A stretch of DNA of 64,000 nucleotides. Source: Owenia fusiformis (taxonomy: Eukaryota > Annelida > Polychaeta > Sabellida > Oweniidae). Position numbers and translations under genes: made by a program. Position 1 is the stretch's first letter; every line of letters begins with the position of its first letter. Of the stretch, positions 12,408-22,947 are shown in pieces. Location: contig CAIIXF020000790.1 in the NCBI GenBank assembly GCA_903813345.2, positions 62,001 to 126,000 of the forward strand. Direction: 5' to 3'. Under the pieces are notes generated by a model. It was not told where the DNA came from, did no database searches, and saw nothing but the letters and a program-made list of their open reading frames with translations.

Positions 12408-13188
12408 CAGGGTGTCTAAAAAATGAAACCAGCATTTAATGGCTTATTTCTCAAATTTCACAGCTACATCTGATAGTATATGAAGTCCTCTTTCTTATGC
12501 TACCAAAGTTGTCTATATGACTGAGTTTTAAGGGATTTAAGTGACCATGTCAGAAATGGGTTTGTGCCACTTTCAGCCAAGTCAATTTTACAATCATAAC
12601 ATAGTGCTAAGTAACAACAAACATCAGGATATTACTCTTTTACTCATTTATTCCAATTAAAAAAATTACACTTATCATATTTAACACCCCTTTTAAATCG
12701 CCATGTCCATTCAAAGTTATTATAACCCCAGTGTCTTTCAACATGAACCCCATTCTTTTCAATGCAAATGTCTGTTCTAGATCTCATTGCATGTACTGCA
12801 TCCCTGATGATGTCTCTCTGTCCCCTTAGATCCTCCACTGCTGCAACAATCCTGGTCCTTAGATCATCAACGCTTCTCGGTGATGTTTTTTAGACTTTAT
12901 CCTTGAGATAGTCCCAAAGGAAAAAGTTGCAGAATGCAAAACCATCCTGGCATAGCCATTTTAATCCCTCATTGTTAAGTCATTCATGACAGAAAAAGTG
13001 GCTCAAACCCATTTCTGACATGGTCACTTAAAATCCATTAGAACTCAGTGAAGGAAAATAGGCAACTTTGGTATCATAAGAAAGAGAACATCATAACCTA
13101 TCAGATGGTAGCTGAGAAAGTGTCCTATCATTATTCATATTTGAGAAATAAGCAATTGAATGCTGGTTTCCTTTTTTGAGACACCCTG
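12408..13188. mobile_element. mariner-type transposon remnant
   Basis: The left end reads TA then CAGGGTGTCTAAAAAATGAA. The right end, in reverse complement, reads CAGGGTGTCTCAAAAAAGGA, and the arms remain similar for well over 100 bases (both contain AACCAGCATT and GGCTTATTTCTCAAAT or close variants, and later GTCAGAAATGGGTTTG). The left flank is TA and the right flank is now CA, consistent with a mutated TA target duplication. The interior carries the transposase fragment described separately. At 781 bases it is shorter than an autonomous mariner-type element, so it is internally deleted and non-autonomous. Confidence 0.75.
12644..12967 (-). pseudogene. C-terminal fragment of a mariner-type (DDE) transposase
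   Basis: The minus-strand frame reads FAFCNFFLWDYLKDKV, then a TAA stop, then KTSPRSVDDLRTRIVAAVED, followed by DIIRDAVHAMRSRTDICIEK and NGVHVERHWGYN. The pattern FFLWxYLKDKV, a helix rich in R/I/A, Rxx.CIE and NGxHxE is the well-known C-terminal end of transposases of the Tc1/mariner group. The N-terminal DNA-binding domain and most of the catalytic core are missing and a stop codon interrupts the frame, so the protein is not functional. It sits between the inverted repeats at 12408 and 13188, which fixes its identity as the element's own relic. Confidence 0.8.
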
Positions 13189-13228
13189 CACTGTAAACTA
13201 CTGATACAGCACAAAGTAAATATTCTAA

Positions 13229-13450
13229 TTAGAGAACATTGGAATGTAGAATTTTCTTCACAACAAGAAGATAAAAAACATTGTTCATCAAATAATTTGC
13301 TCTGGTGGCCATTTCTCTACTAGTGTTTCTCGGATTGCCAAAAACAAAAAATGCATCTACAATATGTGATAAAATTATATATGTCTGTAAAACTAGATTT
13401 ATGGATTGTTTTCGAATTGTTCTAAACAATGGATTATTAACTAGATCTCT
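13229..13450 (-). CDS. candidate exon of an unrecognised gene
   Basis: Seen: on the minus strand GGACTTTCTGCTTGCAG is a strong-looking acceptor. It is followed by a frame open for 73 codons up to a TAA, starting RDLVNNPLFRTIRKQSINL and continuing VDAFFVFGNPRNTSREMATR and ANYLMNNVFYLLVVKK. The composition is protein-like. I found no convincing donor inside, so it may be a terminal exon whose 3' region was hit by the mariner-type element ending 41 bases downstream, or the true exon may end earlier (weak GT sites exist). It starts on a codon boundary, which fits the phase at which the 18269-18504 candidate ends. No family is recognised. Confidence 0.35.
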   Translation of the reverse strand, partial: RDLVNNPLFRTIRKQSINLVLQTYIILSHIVDAFFVFGNPRNTSREMATRANYLMNNVFYLLVVKKILHSNVL

Positions 13451-14340
13451 CTGCAAGCAGAAAGTCCTACTGTAATATTTTTGGATTTATCATATGAAGA
13501 TCCTTAACTCTAGGTTACTAAAAATATGAAACAGCCGAGTAAATAACAACATTTAGGAATTGAATAGGTTTGATGAAAATCATTCACCTGGGCAGAACTA
13601 GTAACATCATAAATGAAACTAACATTCAAAATATACAAAATGTGGTATTCGCTTATTGGAAATTGTATTTTGATGCTTTAAAAATTCAACCAAGGACCCT
13701 GAAGTATTACAAGAGTATTTCAAGAGAATCAATTAGGTGTGAAAATATGAGTCAAGATGGTGCAATCAGGACTACAGAGGCTCAAGATGATAAGAGACAG
13801 ATATTTTAAATAAATTATAATTAGTTATGCTTAAATCAACATCAGATTTAGTTCTTTCACCAGCCAACTTGAATGCAGGGTGATTAAACATTGAAGTAAC
13901 AAGTACACACTGTCACCCTGAAAATTCCAATTAAAAAAAAACAAAAAAACTTGTTCACATGAAGGCATAACCAACTCCATGAAAAGATAACGGCACATCA
14001 TCAGTAATTTGATCTTGTTAGGGCTAAGGGCACTTAAAGGAAAGCCAGGAGAAGTGTACTGACCACCACAAGAAGTTGCTTCACAATGCAAGGATATTTG
14101 GTTGATTTGAGTTAAATCTTCTATTGCAAATCACTATAATGATACTCAGCAGACCAGATATTCTCTTAAGATATTATAGTGTCACAAGGATGCAAAAAAG
14201 ATCTGATTGAAGTAGTTCATTTATTGCCCAATTGAAATTGGATGAAAATTCCTTTGAAGTTTAAGGTTGTATGAGTTATTCACTCATGGCTAATGAACAG
14301 CTTATGTCGATGTGGAAGATGCTTCTCAGTAACTTTTCAA
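13451..14340. other. AT-rich DNA without recognisable feature
   Basis: Short frames at 13570-13809 (plus) and 13831-14091 (minus) have no supporting borders or recognisable similarity. Confidence 0.4.
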
Positions 14341-14516
14341 TAACCATATTTAACTAGTGTCACTTACCTTGTATAGTACAAACAGGTGATACAACAAAAT
14401 ATGTAACATAGGTTGCTATCAAAAAATTCTTATTTTTTTCAATATATTTAATTTTAATATATTAATATATTTAATTTTATTAGTTTTTGAATCTAGTGAT
14501 TAGTAGAATCACTTAC

Positions 14517-14560
14517 CTTGTACGGGTTAGTGGGCGATAACAATAGCTCATCATTGTGAG
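14517..14560 (-). CDS. candidate small exon
   Basis: On the minus strand AGTTATTATTTTTAG precedes a 44-base segment that ends in TACAAG followed by GTAAGTG, a near-perfect donor. Two frames are open (HNDELLLSPTNPYK or LTMMSYCYRPLTRT). Similar donor-bearing segments lie on both sides, near 14366 and 14586, so this may be one of a set of duplicated exons. Identity is unknown and the segment is short. Confidence 0.25.
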
Positions 14561-14599
14561 CTAAAAATAATAACTGATTAGTATATTCACTTACCATGT

Positions 14600-15240
14600 A
14601 CTTCATTTTAATAGATATACAACAACCTATGCAATCATGGGTTGTCATAACAAGAATTTCCTTCACAATGGAAATATACATAATCATAGACATTTGTACT
14701 TTAAAAGAAGGTGTGTTAGTTTTCACTAAGACTTTTAGACTGATAATTAATCACTCCTTGACAGAATGTTCACAATTCAAATTTCATTGTAAGATAAATG
14801 CTTTCTAAATTTATATCTGTACAACTTGTCTTGTGACCAAAAATATTTGAAATAAAATAGTGAGATTCTGAACTTCAGTCTAAAGATTTAGTGAGCACCC
14901 TATAGTAAATAGGCCGATGTACTTAAAACTATCTGATTACCAATGTTAAAAAAATGCATGTGTACTCCCCATAGCAGCATACCCTGAAAATAGTTATATT
15001 TCTTGACATTATAAGGAAACCTTCACATTCTGTCCATTCTTATTTTCCTGATTACTTTTTCCATTGTTTTCAGTTGGCCTCAGATTGGTTTGTTATATCC
15101 CTTCTTTGAAAGTATTCTTTTGTTGCTGAATGCATCAGTATGTGATTTTATATTATTATGTTATTTTTCATCAGTCCTTCTGTCCACGCCACATTTCCTT
15201 GATTTGTTATCCATTCTCAGTTTTAAGTCTCCAGTACATG
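14600..15240. other. AT-rich DNA without recognisable feature
   Basis: Nothing supported was seen between the candidate exon cluster and the first Helitron-like element. Confidence 0.4.
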
Positions 15241-15299
15241 AATAACTAGATTGGTAAATTGAACAAAGTTCAATTTAAGACTCCAGATTGATTTGCTGA

Positions 15300-15490
15300 A
15301 TTGATTGATTAGCTGAGTAAGTACCTTAGTAGTAGTTGAGTAAGTAGCTGAGTAAGTAACTGAGTAAAAAGCTGAGTAGGTAGCTGAGTAAGTAGCTGAG
15401 TTAGTAGCTGAGTAAGTAGCTAAGTAAGTAATAACTAATCAAGTGATTGAGTAAGTAGTCAAATAAGAAGCTGAGTGGGTAGGGAGGTAG
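15300..15490. repeat. minisatellite of GTAAGTAGCTGA units
   Basis: A run of variants of a ~12-base unit GAGTAAGTAGCT inside element A. Nearly every unit contains GTAAGT, the consensus of a 5' splice site, in plus orientation. The homologous tract in the other copies reads ACTTACTCAGCT because those copies are inverted. Confidence 0.85.
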
Positions 15491-17409
15491 AGTAGGGTAT
15501 GTAGGAATTTTTGAAAGTATGTTTGATTAATCTGCATCGTGAATACTGGCAAGTGCGAATTTCAAACTTCAAAATGGCGTAGAATCTTAACTGGGGGTCG
15601 GATTGCAATTTAAATTTCTGATCCGGATTCCTGGGAAAATTCTACCCTTAATTTATAACTCATACGTTCAATTTGGAGAACTTTTTATTTTGACATACTT
15701 TTCGGACACCATTTCTCAAAATTGGGTCGAAATACTTTCTGACGGCAAAAGGCTAACACTATTAGCACACTCTTCGCAACGTGTATAAAATTTTTTAAAG
15801 CAAATCATTTAAATATAGTGTCAGAATCGCAAAAATAAGGAAAAACTGAATTTGACCTAGATTTTGACCTAGGGATTTTGGTGTCCAAATTTTGAAGCTA
15901 AGTAGCGTTCGAAGTCCCCTTCTTTCATAGGCATTCATTATATTAAGCTTTACTCAGTCTATATCTCGTATTTTACACTTCAAAAAATCTTCTTTCCCAT
16001 TGACATAACATGGGGCAGCAAATTTAGCGATTTTTGAGCTTTCAAAACGTCATTACTTCTGAACAAGATGTCGAATCGAAATTTGGTTTGCAGATAAAAT
16101 TCTACCCCTAATTCATAACTCATACGTTAAATTTGAAGAATTTTTTATTTTGACCTACTTTACGGACACCATATCTCAAAAGTGGGTCAAAATACTTTCT
16201 GACGGCAAAAGGCTCTCACTATCAGCACACTCTTTGCTACCTGTATACAAAATTTTGAAGCAAATCCTAAAAGTGCAGTGCCAGAATCGCAAAAATAAGG
16301 AAAAACTATGAATTTGACCTAGATTTTGACCTAGGCATTTTGGTGTCCAAATATTGAAACTAGGTAGCTTTTGAGGTCCCCTTCTTTTATAGGAATTCAT
16401 TATCTTAAGCTGTACTCAATCTATATCTCGTATTTTACACTTCAAAAAAATCTTTTTTCCTTGACTTTCTATCAGGATAACATCAGATCGATTTTCTGAA
16501 ATTTCAAAACGCCATAACCTCTGAACCGGAAGTCGGATAGAAATTTGATTTAAAGATTCGGATTCCTGACAAAATTCTACCCATAATTCATAACTCATAC
16601 GTTAAATTTGGCGAATTTTTATTTTGACCTACTTTTTGGACACGCCATAACTTTGGAACCGGAAGTCAGATCGAAATTTAGTTTGCAGATTCGGATTCCT
16701 GATAAAATTCTACCCCTAATTCATAACTCATACGTTAAATTTGAAGAATTATTTATTTTGACCTACTTTTGGGACACCATATCTCAAAAGTGGGTCAAAA
16801 TACTTCCTGACGGCAAAAGGCTAACACTATAAGCAGACTCTTGGCTACATGTATACACAATTTCGAAGAATATAATTAAAGTGTAGTGTCAGAATCGCAA
16901 AAATAAGGAAAAACTTTGAATTTGACCTAGATTTTGACCTAGGCATTTTTGTGTCCAAATTTTTAAGCTAGATGGCTTTTGAGGTCCCCTTCTTTTAAAG
17001 CTTCCATTATATTTAGCTGAACTCAGTCTATATTTCGTATTTTTCACTTCAAAAAAATCTTTTTTCCCATTGACTTAACATGGGCACCAAATTTAGCGAT
17101 TTTTGAGCTTTCAAAACGCCATAACTTCCGTACTAGATGTCGGATCGAAATTTGGTTTGCAGATTCAGGTTTCTGAGATCATTCTACGCTTATTTCATAG
17201 CTCATATGTTGAATTTGGAGAACTTTTTGTTCTGACCTACTTTTCGGACGCCATATCTCAAAATCGGTACGAGTAATTAAAAATCTGATGGCATATCTTT
17301 GAAAGAGCTGTTTCTAAGCTACATGATGAAAAAAAGACAAAGTTGTTTCAATAAATAACGACGAAGATAATTGAAAGAATGTTGAAAATGCAAGATTTGA
17401 CCTAGTTCT

Positions 17410-17422
17410 TGACCTTTGACCT
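17410..17422 (-). promoter_or_regulatory. perfect DR1-type nuclear-receptor motif in element A
   Basis: TGACCTTTGACCT on the plus strand, i.e. AGGTCA-A-AGGTCA on the minus strand, which is the consensus DR1 site of RXR/HNF4/PPAR-class receptors. It lies in the 5' region of the element and recurs at the equivalent place in most array units. Binding is inference. Confidence 0.4.
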
Positions 17423-17608
17423 AGATAAAAATTTGACCTAATTTCCCATCATCCCAGATACATTCCCTAGTTTATCATGTAAGCAGCTTTAAGTAAGCTC
17501 TTCTAGTTGGTGAGAAATCTTGTAAGGAGGAAGATTCTGAAAGAAAAATAATAATAATAATAAGAAAACTGGCAAAAGCAATAGACTCCAGATTTTCATC
17601 TGGAGTCT

Positions 17609-18268
17609 AATAATTATAATGTCCTCTTAACCACTTCTATTAACTTGCTTGGACACATGTCATTTCACAAGTGCATCTTTGTTAACCAAAACAAGAATCA
17701 AGAGGCTGAGTCTGATACTACTGATGCCTTATATTGACTGCTTGACTTTCCAGCAATTTTGGCATCCAAAGATGAATCATGCAAAAGATAAATAAAGATT
17801 TAATAATACAGTGCGGTAAATACAGAAATACAGTCACTGCAAGTTAAATGATTGGTTTATGTAATACCTCAAAGAGAAACAATTGTGACACCAAATCTGG
17901 AGATTCAAGTGTTGCAAGTGGTGCAAGACAAGCTTGTAAGAACCACAGCAACCATGGGTTCTGATTACCTCATCACAAAGTCATCTACAACAGCCTGAGG
18001 TTGCTTCTCTTGAATCCTGGATATGCAAGAGACCTAAAGTATTTTGGTTTTATCCTGGAGTGTCTACATACCTACAATTTGAGATCAACAGCATTAAAGA
18101 TAAAATGTTCTAATTTAGTGCTATATCATTTACTGACCTGACAATTCAAAAACTTTATTAACAGCTCATTTGATTTGTTATGTTCTTATGAGGTATTCGA
18201 CAGAAGTATAGTCATTAACAGGTCACTCTCTGGTACGGTAGATTTAATCCTGGTCCAGCTATACTCAC
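17609..18268. other. AT-rich DNA without recognisable feature
   Basis: No supported feature between element A and the candidate exon. Confidence 0.45.
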
Positions 18269-18504
18269 AAAGGTGCTCAGGTCATTTTGACCAATATGAT
18301 ACATGATTGCCCATCTTCCTCTAAATTTAATATTAATAACATCACAGACATTAAATTGCCGATCTAATCTATTTGCATGAATCTGTTTACTTTGAAAGTC
18401 ATTTAAGTAAAATGAATGTTGAGTAATATAAGAAGTATTTTTTCTATTAAAGTTTATCAAAGGGAATAACATTGCTTGTGCATGCCTTTTAAATCTATCC
18501 TTTT
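18269..18504 (-). CDS. candidate internal exon (best coding candidate in the window)
   Basis: Seen: a pyrimidine-rich tract (TTTCTTGTTTTGATTCTTAT) ending GGATGAG precedes 236 bases open in one frame. The segment closes at AGCACCTTT before the donor GTGAGTA. The 78 codons read KDRFKRHAQAMLFPLINFNR, KNTSYITQHSFYLNDFQSKQ, IHANRLDRQFNVCDVINIKF and RGRWAIMYHIGQNDLSTF. The composition is that of a soluble globular protein, with no internal repeats. It begins after the first base of a codon and ends on a codon boundary. Without splicing the frame would run on to a stop at 18215. I do not recognise the family. Retroelement origin cannot be excluded, but no flanking retroelement signs were seen. Confidence 0.42.
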
Positions 18505-18589
18505 CTCATCCAAATAAGAATCAAAACAAGAAACTTAAAACAACATTTAAAGCATATCAGGCTTCGGAGATTGAAATGTCCTTATTTCT

Positions 18590-19170
18590 CAATTAAATAT
18601 CCAAGAATAAGTGCGAAAGGGAAAGGACAGATAAAATCCAGTCTCCAAGTCCATAGGCGTTTCAAAGGGTCAACATCTATTCACAAAAGCCGTCACCATA
18701 ATCTAAATTAAAACACATTAATTTCCATTTATCTATATGTTTCATCTTTTCTTGTCAATACTAGATCTTCCTGAAATAGAATATTAACATGCAAACTGTT
18801 ACCATCATTTTGCTACAAACGCTAAATGCCAACTGCCATACACCTTCCATAAAAAAAGACTATATAACAATATCTAAACACAAGCGCCAAAGGGAAAAAA
18901 CTTAAAACCTTAAATTAAAGAAACCCACCAAAACTGTTAGTGTAAAATAGACCCAATATATCCCGAAACTATGAATTAACATAAAAAGAAATCGTGTCTA
19001 TCACCCCATTTCCCCCAAACAAGAGACAATATCACAATCCAGGACCAGAACTCCATAGGACATTTCATTGATGATTCATACCGAAGTAATTACAATACAT
19101 GTTGAAAAAAGTGATAACCAATACTCATAACATCAAAAACAGTTGTAGATACTAGTACTCATAAAATTGA
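18590..19170. repeat. dispersed repeat R1, copy 2 (rearranged)
   Basis: The block near 18620-18700 (AAAATCCAGTCTCCAAGTCC) matches 1783-1860, and 18870-19170 matches 1440-1770 (CCCAATATATCCCGAAAC; AATATCACAATCCAGGACCA). The two blocks are in the opposite order from copy 1, so one copy has been rearranged. An inverted fragment of the same family (CTTTAAAGAAACCCAACAAG on the minus strand) lies near 19330, so the 80-codon minus frame at 19258-19500 is repeat-derived. Confidence 0.55.
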
Positions 19171-20020
19171 TCATTGATACTGACATCCTGAATTTGACAG
19201 TCAATGGGTAAATCTTTATTTTGCCCCTAATGACATAGTATAGGAGGTAGCAAACATTTATAAGACATCTTGAGTACAAAAGGTTTGAGCCCTGTAATTA
19301 GTTGATATATGTCTAACATCTAAAACAGGCAACTTTTCTTGTTGGGTTTCTTTAAAGTTTTCAGTCACCCTTTCCATTTGGCATTTGGGCTTACATATTC
19401 TTAAGTGATAGATTTGGGGCCACCACCAGGATTGGTTTTTGAAAGTTGGTTTTAAATGACATGACAAGTACATCAATGAAACCTTTGTAAAAATGTTCAT
19501 TTGGACCCTCTGAAATATTATGAGTCCTTAGAGTAGCCAATTTTGGGGTTTAATGTCACCATGGATACAGCCGCGCCCAATCAAAATGCTGTACCAGAGC
19601 CTATTGAACTTGAATATAATTGAAATAATGTAACATTCATAAAATGTATAAGAAGACCTTTCTAACAATACATCAACCTATGACAACTTAATCCAGAGAT
19701 ATTGAACGTTTTGTGTCAAGAGTGACCTGCAAATGCACATTTTTTGAGTCTTGTCTATTTTGCATTCATGGCTTAAGGCAAAATGTGACAGCTTTAACAG
19801 CTCAAAATAGTATTCCAAGAACATTTCCAAGGTTTGTATGATATTGTAATAATAAAACTTTTGTAATGATGAATTACTATATTGTAATTTAAATATGACA
19901 TTATAGTGCCCTACCCCTTGGAAAAAAGAGGAAAGCAGGTGCAGTCAACTTCATCATTTTGCAGCATTAAGTTGGAAACATGTATCACAAGAAAGTAAAT
20001 CAATGCATCCAAAGCATTTT
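19171..20020. other. AT-rich DNA with an inverted R1 fragment
   Basis: Apart from the R1 fragment near 19330-19380, no gene or structured repeat was seen. Confidence 0.4.
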
Positions 20021-20280
20021 CATATGAGCCAGGCCACAGGAAAACCGGTCTTATCACAGATTTTCTCAATATTTTGATATTTTGTTTATCTTAAAAAGCA
20101 CAAATAGGCCTTTTAAATGTCCCATGGCTTATGTCTTGTAAATTTTTCCTCGCAGACATAGACCAAAACATGGATTTGAATTAAGCACATTTTCCTCTGA
20201 ATCTTGGGCACATTTTTGTCTCTCTAGCACAATTTCAATTTTTGTGGTAAGACCTGTTTTCCTATGGCGGGGCTCATATG
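20021..20280. mobile_element. short inverted-repeat element (MITE)
   Basis: It starts CATATGAGCC and ends GGCTCATATG. The left arm continues with GGCCACAGGAAAACCGGTCT and the right arm, in reverse complement, with GCCATAGGAAAACAGGTCTT. The element is about 260 bases and has no coding capacity; a minus-strand frame over it is incidental. I could not read a clear target-site duplication. Confidence 0.65.
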
Positions 20281-20327
20281 TTGCTTGACATTGTAATTCA
20301 TCTTTTACTAGGATATTAGATTCTTCA

Positions 20328-20389
20328 CATTTTATATGTAAGTTCTTGATATAGCGCACATTTTATATGTAAGTTCTTGATATAGCGCA
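20328..20389. repeat. two exact 31-bp direct repeats
   Basis: ATTTTATATGTAAGTTCTTG followed by ATATAGCGCAC occurs twice in succession with a period of 31 bases, immediately right of the MITE. Confidence 0.85.
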
Positions 20390-20394
20390 TATAT

Positions 20395-21290
20395 TATAAT
20401 GAAATCTTCTTACTATAAATCACGGTGGTCTGTCTGTCATTCTGTCTGTCCGGACATCTCATCCTACACTGTTTAACCTTGGGTCCTCATACTTTGTCAA
20501 CATACTGAGTGGGTCGGTGGGCATTCTATGAAGGTCAGAGTTGAAGGTCATTTCAATGTCAAAGGTCAATGTATAGGTATTTGGCTTTCTAAGACCCTTG
20601 GTTTGTGCTATGGCACTTAATGCCCATGATTAGATGGCTTCCTGGTCAACTCAACCCCAAGTTAACTCAACCCTAAGTCAACTCGACCCCAAGTCAAGTC
20701 AACCCTTGGTCAAGTCAGCCCAAGTCATCTCAACCCTTAGTAAACTCGACCCCAAGTCATCTCAACCCTTGGTCAACTCAACCCTTAGTCAACTTGACCC
20801 CAATTCCCTAATTCTTTTAAATTCATCAATATTATAATATAATATACATCTAATTGTTTTTATAGATATTTAAATATGGTGGGGTCGAGTTGACTAAGGG
20901 TTGAGTTGACATGATGTCAAGGTCAACTTTATGGATTAAGGTCATTCTAAGATCAAAGGTCAATATCTTGGTATTTAGCATTTTAATGTATTTGGGGGCT
21001 GCTGTGACCCTTGGTGACCAATGATTACAACATCTGAGGTCGAGGTCATTCCTACGTCAAAGGTCAATATCTAGGTATTTTGTGATTTAAGGTTCTTGAG
21101 GCTGCTGTGACCCTTGGCAACCAATGATGAGGTGACCTGAGGTCAAGGTAAATGTGTAAAGGTCAAGGTCATCTCAAGGTCAAAGGTTAATATCTAAGTA
21201 CGTATTTTGCGTTTTAAGGACTTTGTGGGCTGCTTTGTGTTGCTTGCAACTCTTGCGACCTGAACCCATGAGCAAGTGGCAAATCAGGTC
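20395..21290 (+). mobile_element. Helentron-like (HINE-type) element candidate with AGGTCA-rich tandem units
   Basis: It begins with CACGGTGGTCTGTCTGTC, a (GTCY)n-type microsatellite characteristic of Helentron-associated elements. This is followed by imperfect ~110-120-bp units, each holding AAGGTCATT...CAAAGGTCAATATCTAGGTATTT and GCTGCTGTGACCCTTGG (near 20530, 20940, 21040 and 21150). A separate 16-base minisatellite is embedded in it. No clear 3' hairpin was found, so the right end is approximate and the class is inference. Confidence 0.5.
20636..20910. repeat. minisatellite CTCAACCCYTAGTCAA with inverted return
   Basis: About ten variants of a ~16-base unit (CTCAACCCTTAGTCAA / CTCGACCCCAAGTCAA) run from 20636 to about 20810. 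After a ~65-base AT-rich spacer, GGGGTCGAGTTGACTAAGGG followed by TTGAGTTGAC appears in the opposite orientation at 20880-20910. The two can pair, giving a potential cruciform. Confidence 0.8.
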
Positions 21291-21673
21291 ATACATATTT
21301 GGATAGATTGACTGAGAGAAAGCGATCTTTAGTTAAACAGCATTCTGCTTTTCCAAATTCTGTCACCTCTTTGACGTTTTGTGACTTAATGAGGACTGCT
21401 ATATGGTCAGATGATGAGAACTAAGGGACCCTATTCCATAACTTCCACGTTGTAAATATCTATGGTGCACAAGGAACTTCTGTGGTAAATTATCTGGAAA
21501 TTAATTCTCAACTTTAATTAAAAAGAAAACCTTTAGAACATTTGATATGGAGCTTTAAACCATGGTATTACGATCATTCAAATATTACTTCAAAGATTTT
21601 ATAACATGAGTCAATGGATTGTGGCCAACCTGTTTGAAAAAACTTGAAAACTGAATACAATAGAATGACTTAG
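21291..21673. other. AT-rich DNA without recognisable feature
   Basis: Nothing supported was seen. Confidence 0.45.
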
Positions 21674-21677
21674 TTAA

Positions 21678-22277
21678 AGGAATATTCCTTGCCAAACCAT
21701 CTCTCTCCTCATATGGTAGCTATAACCATATATATGCTTGCCATGTTTAGCAAAACACACAAAAATGTTTTAATATGGTCAAATTTGATCACTTAGAAAT
21801 GTGATGCTCAATTCCAGTAAGCTGCCATCTTTTAAAATTTCACACAGGAAGTGATGTCATCGACTCTCAACTTTGCATATAGCATTAGGAGGACCTATTA
21901 AGAATTACAAAACCAGCTAAATATTCTTTTTCAACTTTGTATCTTATTTTATCCTTCTGAAAATCTCTTCTTTTATTCTAAGTTGACAAGCCCTGAAAAT
22001 ATTTTTGCACAGAAAGAAATGATCACTTGTCTAGAAGTGATTTTGTCCTACTTTCCTATACTGTTATGGACAAGGTTATAGAAGATGAGAGTTGATGACA
22101 TCACTTCCTGCAAGAAATCTTAAAAGATGGCAGCTCACTGGAAATAAGCACTAGATTTTTAAATGATCAATATTGACCATATTAAGACATTTTCCCATGT
22201 TTTGCTAAATATGGAAACTATATATATGATCATAGCTACCATATCAAGAGAGAAAGGGTCTGGCAAGGAATATTCCT
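21678..22277. mobile_element. TTAA-flanked long-inverted-repeat element
   Basis: TTAA at 21674-21677 and at 22278-22281 flank a 600-base element with ends AGGAATATTCCTTGCCA and TGGCAAGGAATATTCCT. The arms stay paired for over 200 bases (ATGGTAGCTAT, ATATGGTCAA/TTGACCATAT, GATGGCAGCT/AGCTGCCATC, GGAAGTGATGTCAT/ATGACATCACTTCC). TTAA duplications are typical of piggyBac and Kolobok-type transposons. There is no transposase, so it is a non-autonomous derivative. Confidence 0.8.
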
Positions 22278-22281
22278 TTAA

Positions 22282-22947
22282 ACATCTTCTAATGGGAAAT
22301 GGTCCACAGAATTCAAATACATGTGTGTCATCAAATAAAAGAAAACTCCCTAAAGTGGTTACATATATTCAAATCTCTTAAAATCTCACTAAAACAAAAC
22401 AGCAAGATTTCACAGCTATATGGAAAAAGATCACTATCGTATCACCAATAGGAACCTATAACAATAACCTTTAATTAAAAATCGAAGCCTAAAATGAAAG
22501 AAAAACATGAAATTCCGGTCTAAAAGGAGAGAAAATAATGTCCCATCAAATAAACAAACGATATGGTTAATCCATCTAAAGCTGAAAAGTTATCCAAAAC
22601 AAATACTAGTATAAAGTGAAACTTATGCAATTTTTCTTAAATACTTCTTGAGATCAAGTACATCGACCTATTTTCTGTTGCCCATGTATTGTTAGGTGAA
22701 ATCATAAATTATTTGCAGAGAGTCTGGTTGAGAAACATTGAGTGCTTGGGCAAGCAAGTGAGTGAGTGAGACAGTGAGTATATGAGTGTGTGAATGGAGC
22801 TTTCAGTTCTTGTTTGTCTTTCACAATCAGTATGAGTGTATATACTTAAACTTGTATCAATGTTATTGAACTTATTGCTTGAACTTTATCAAGCATGAAA
22901 TTCCTACCTATAACCTATAACTAACTATCTCAAAATGATGATAAATA
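22282..22947. other. AT-rich DNA without recognisable feature
   Basis: A short GTGAGTGAGTGAGACAGTGA run lies near 22760; nothing else was seen. Confidence 0.4.

Larger units (their letters stand above)
15246..17608 (-). mobile_element. Helitron-like element A (solo copy, minus orientation)
   Basis: Read on the minus strand, it starts with a perfect hairpin (GACTCCAGAT pairing with ATCTGGAGTC around a GAAA loop, near 17584-17607), followed by TATTGCTTTTGCCAG and a TTATTATT microsatellite. Next come the conserved TTTCTCACCAACTAGAAGAG block and a perfect AGGTCAAAGGTCA (17410-17422). Then come several ~470-bp monomers (three GCCGTCA landmarks) and a TACTCAGC-type minisatellite (15300-15490). It ends with ATCTGGAGTCTTAAATTGAA, a stem-loop and CTAG before a host T. 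A 3' hairpin followed by CTAG with T downstream is the hallmark of Helitrons. Subterminal repeats, a microsatellite and central tandem repeats are typical of non-autonomous Helentron-type elements (HINEs). There is no Rep/helicase gene, so it is non-autonomous. The same family forms the array at 35.4-59.9 kb. Confidence 0.75.

Noticed and set aside
19258-19500. 80-codon minus-strand frame with WWW and basic motifs
   Set aside because: It overlaps an inverted fragment of repeat R1 and has no convincing splice borders.
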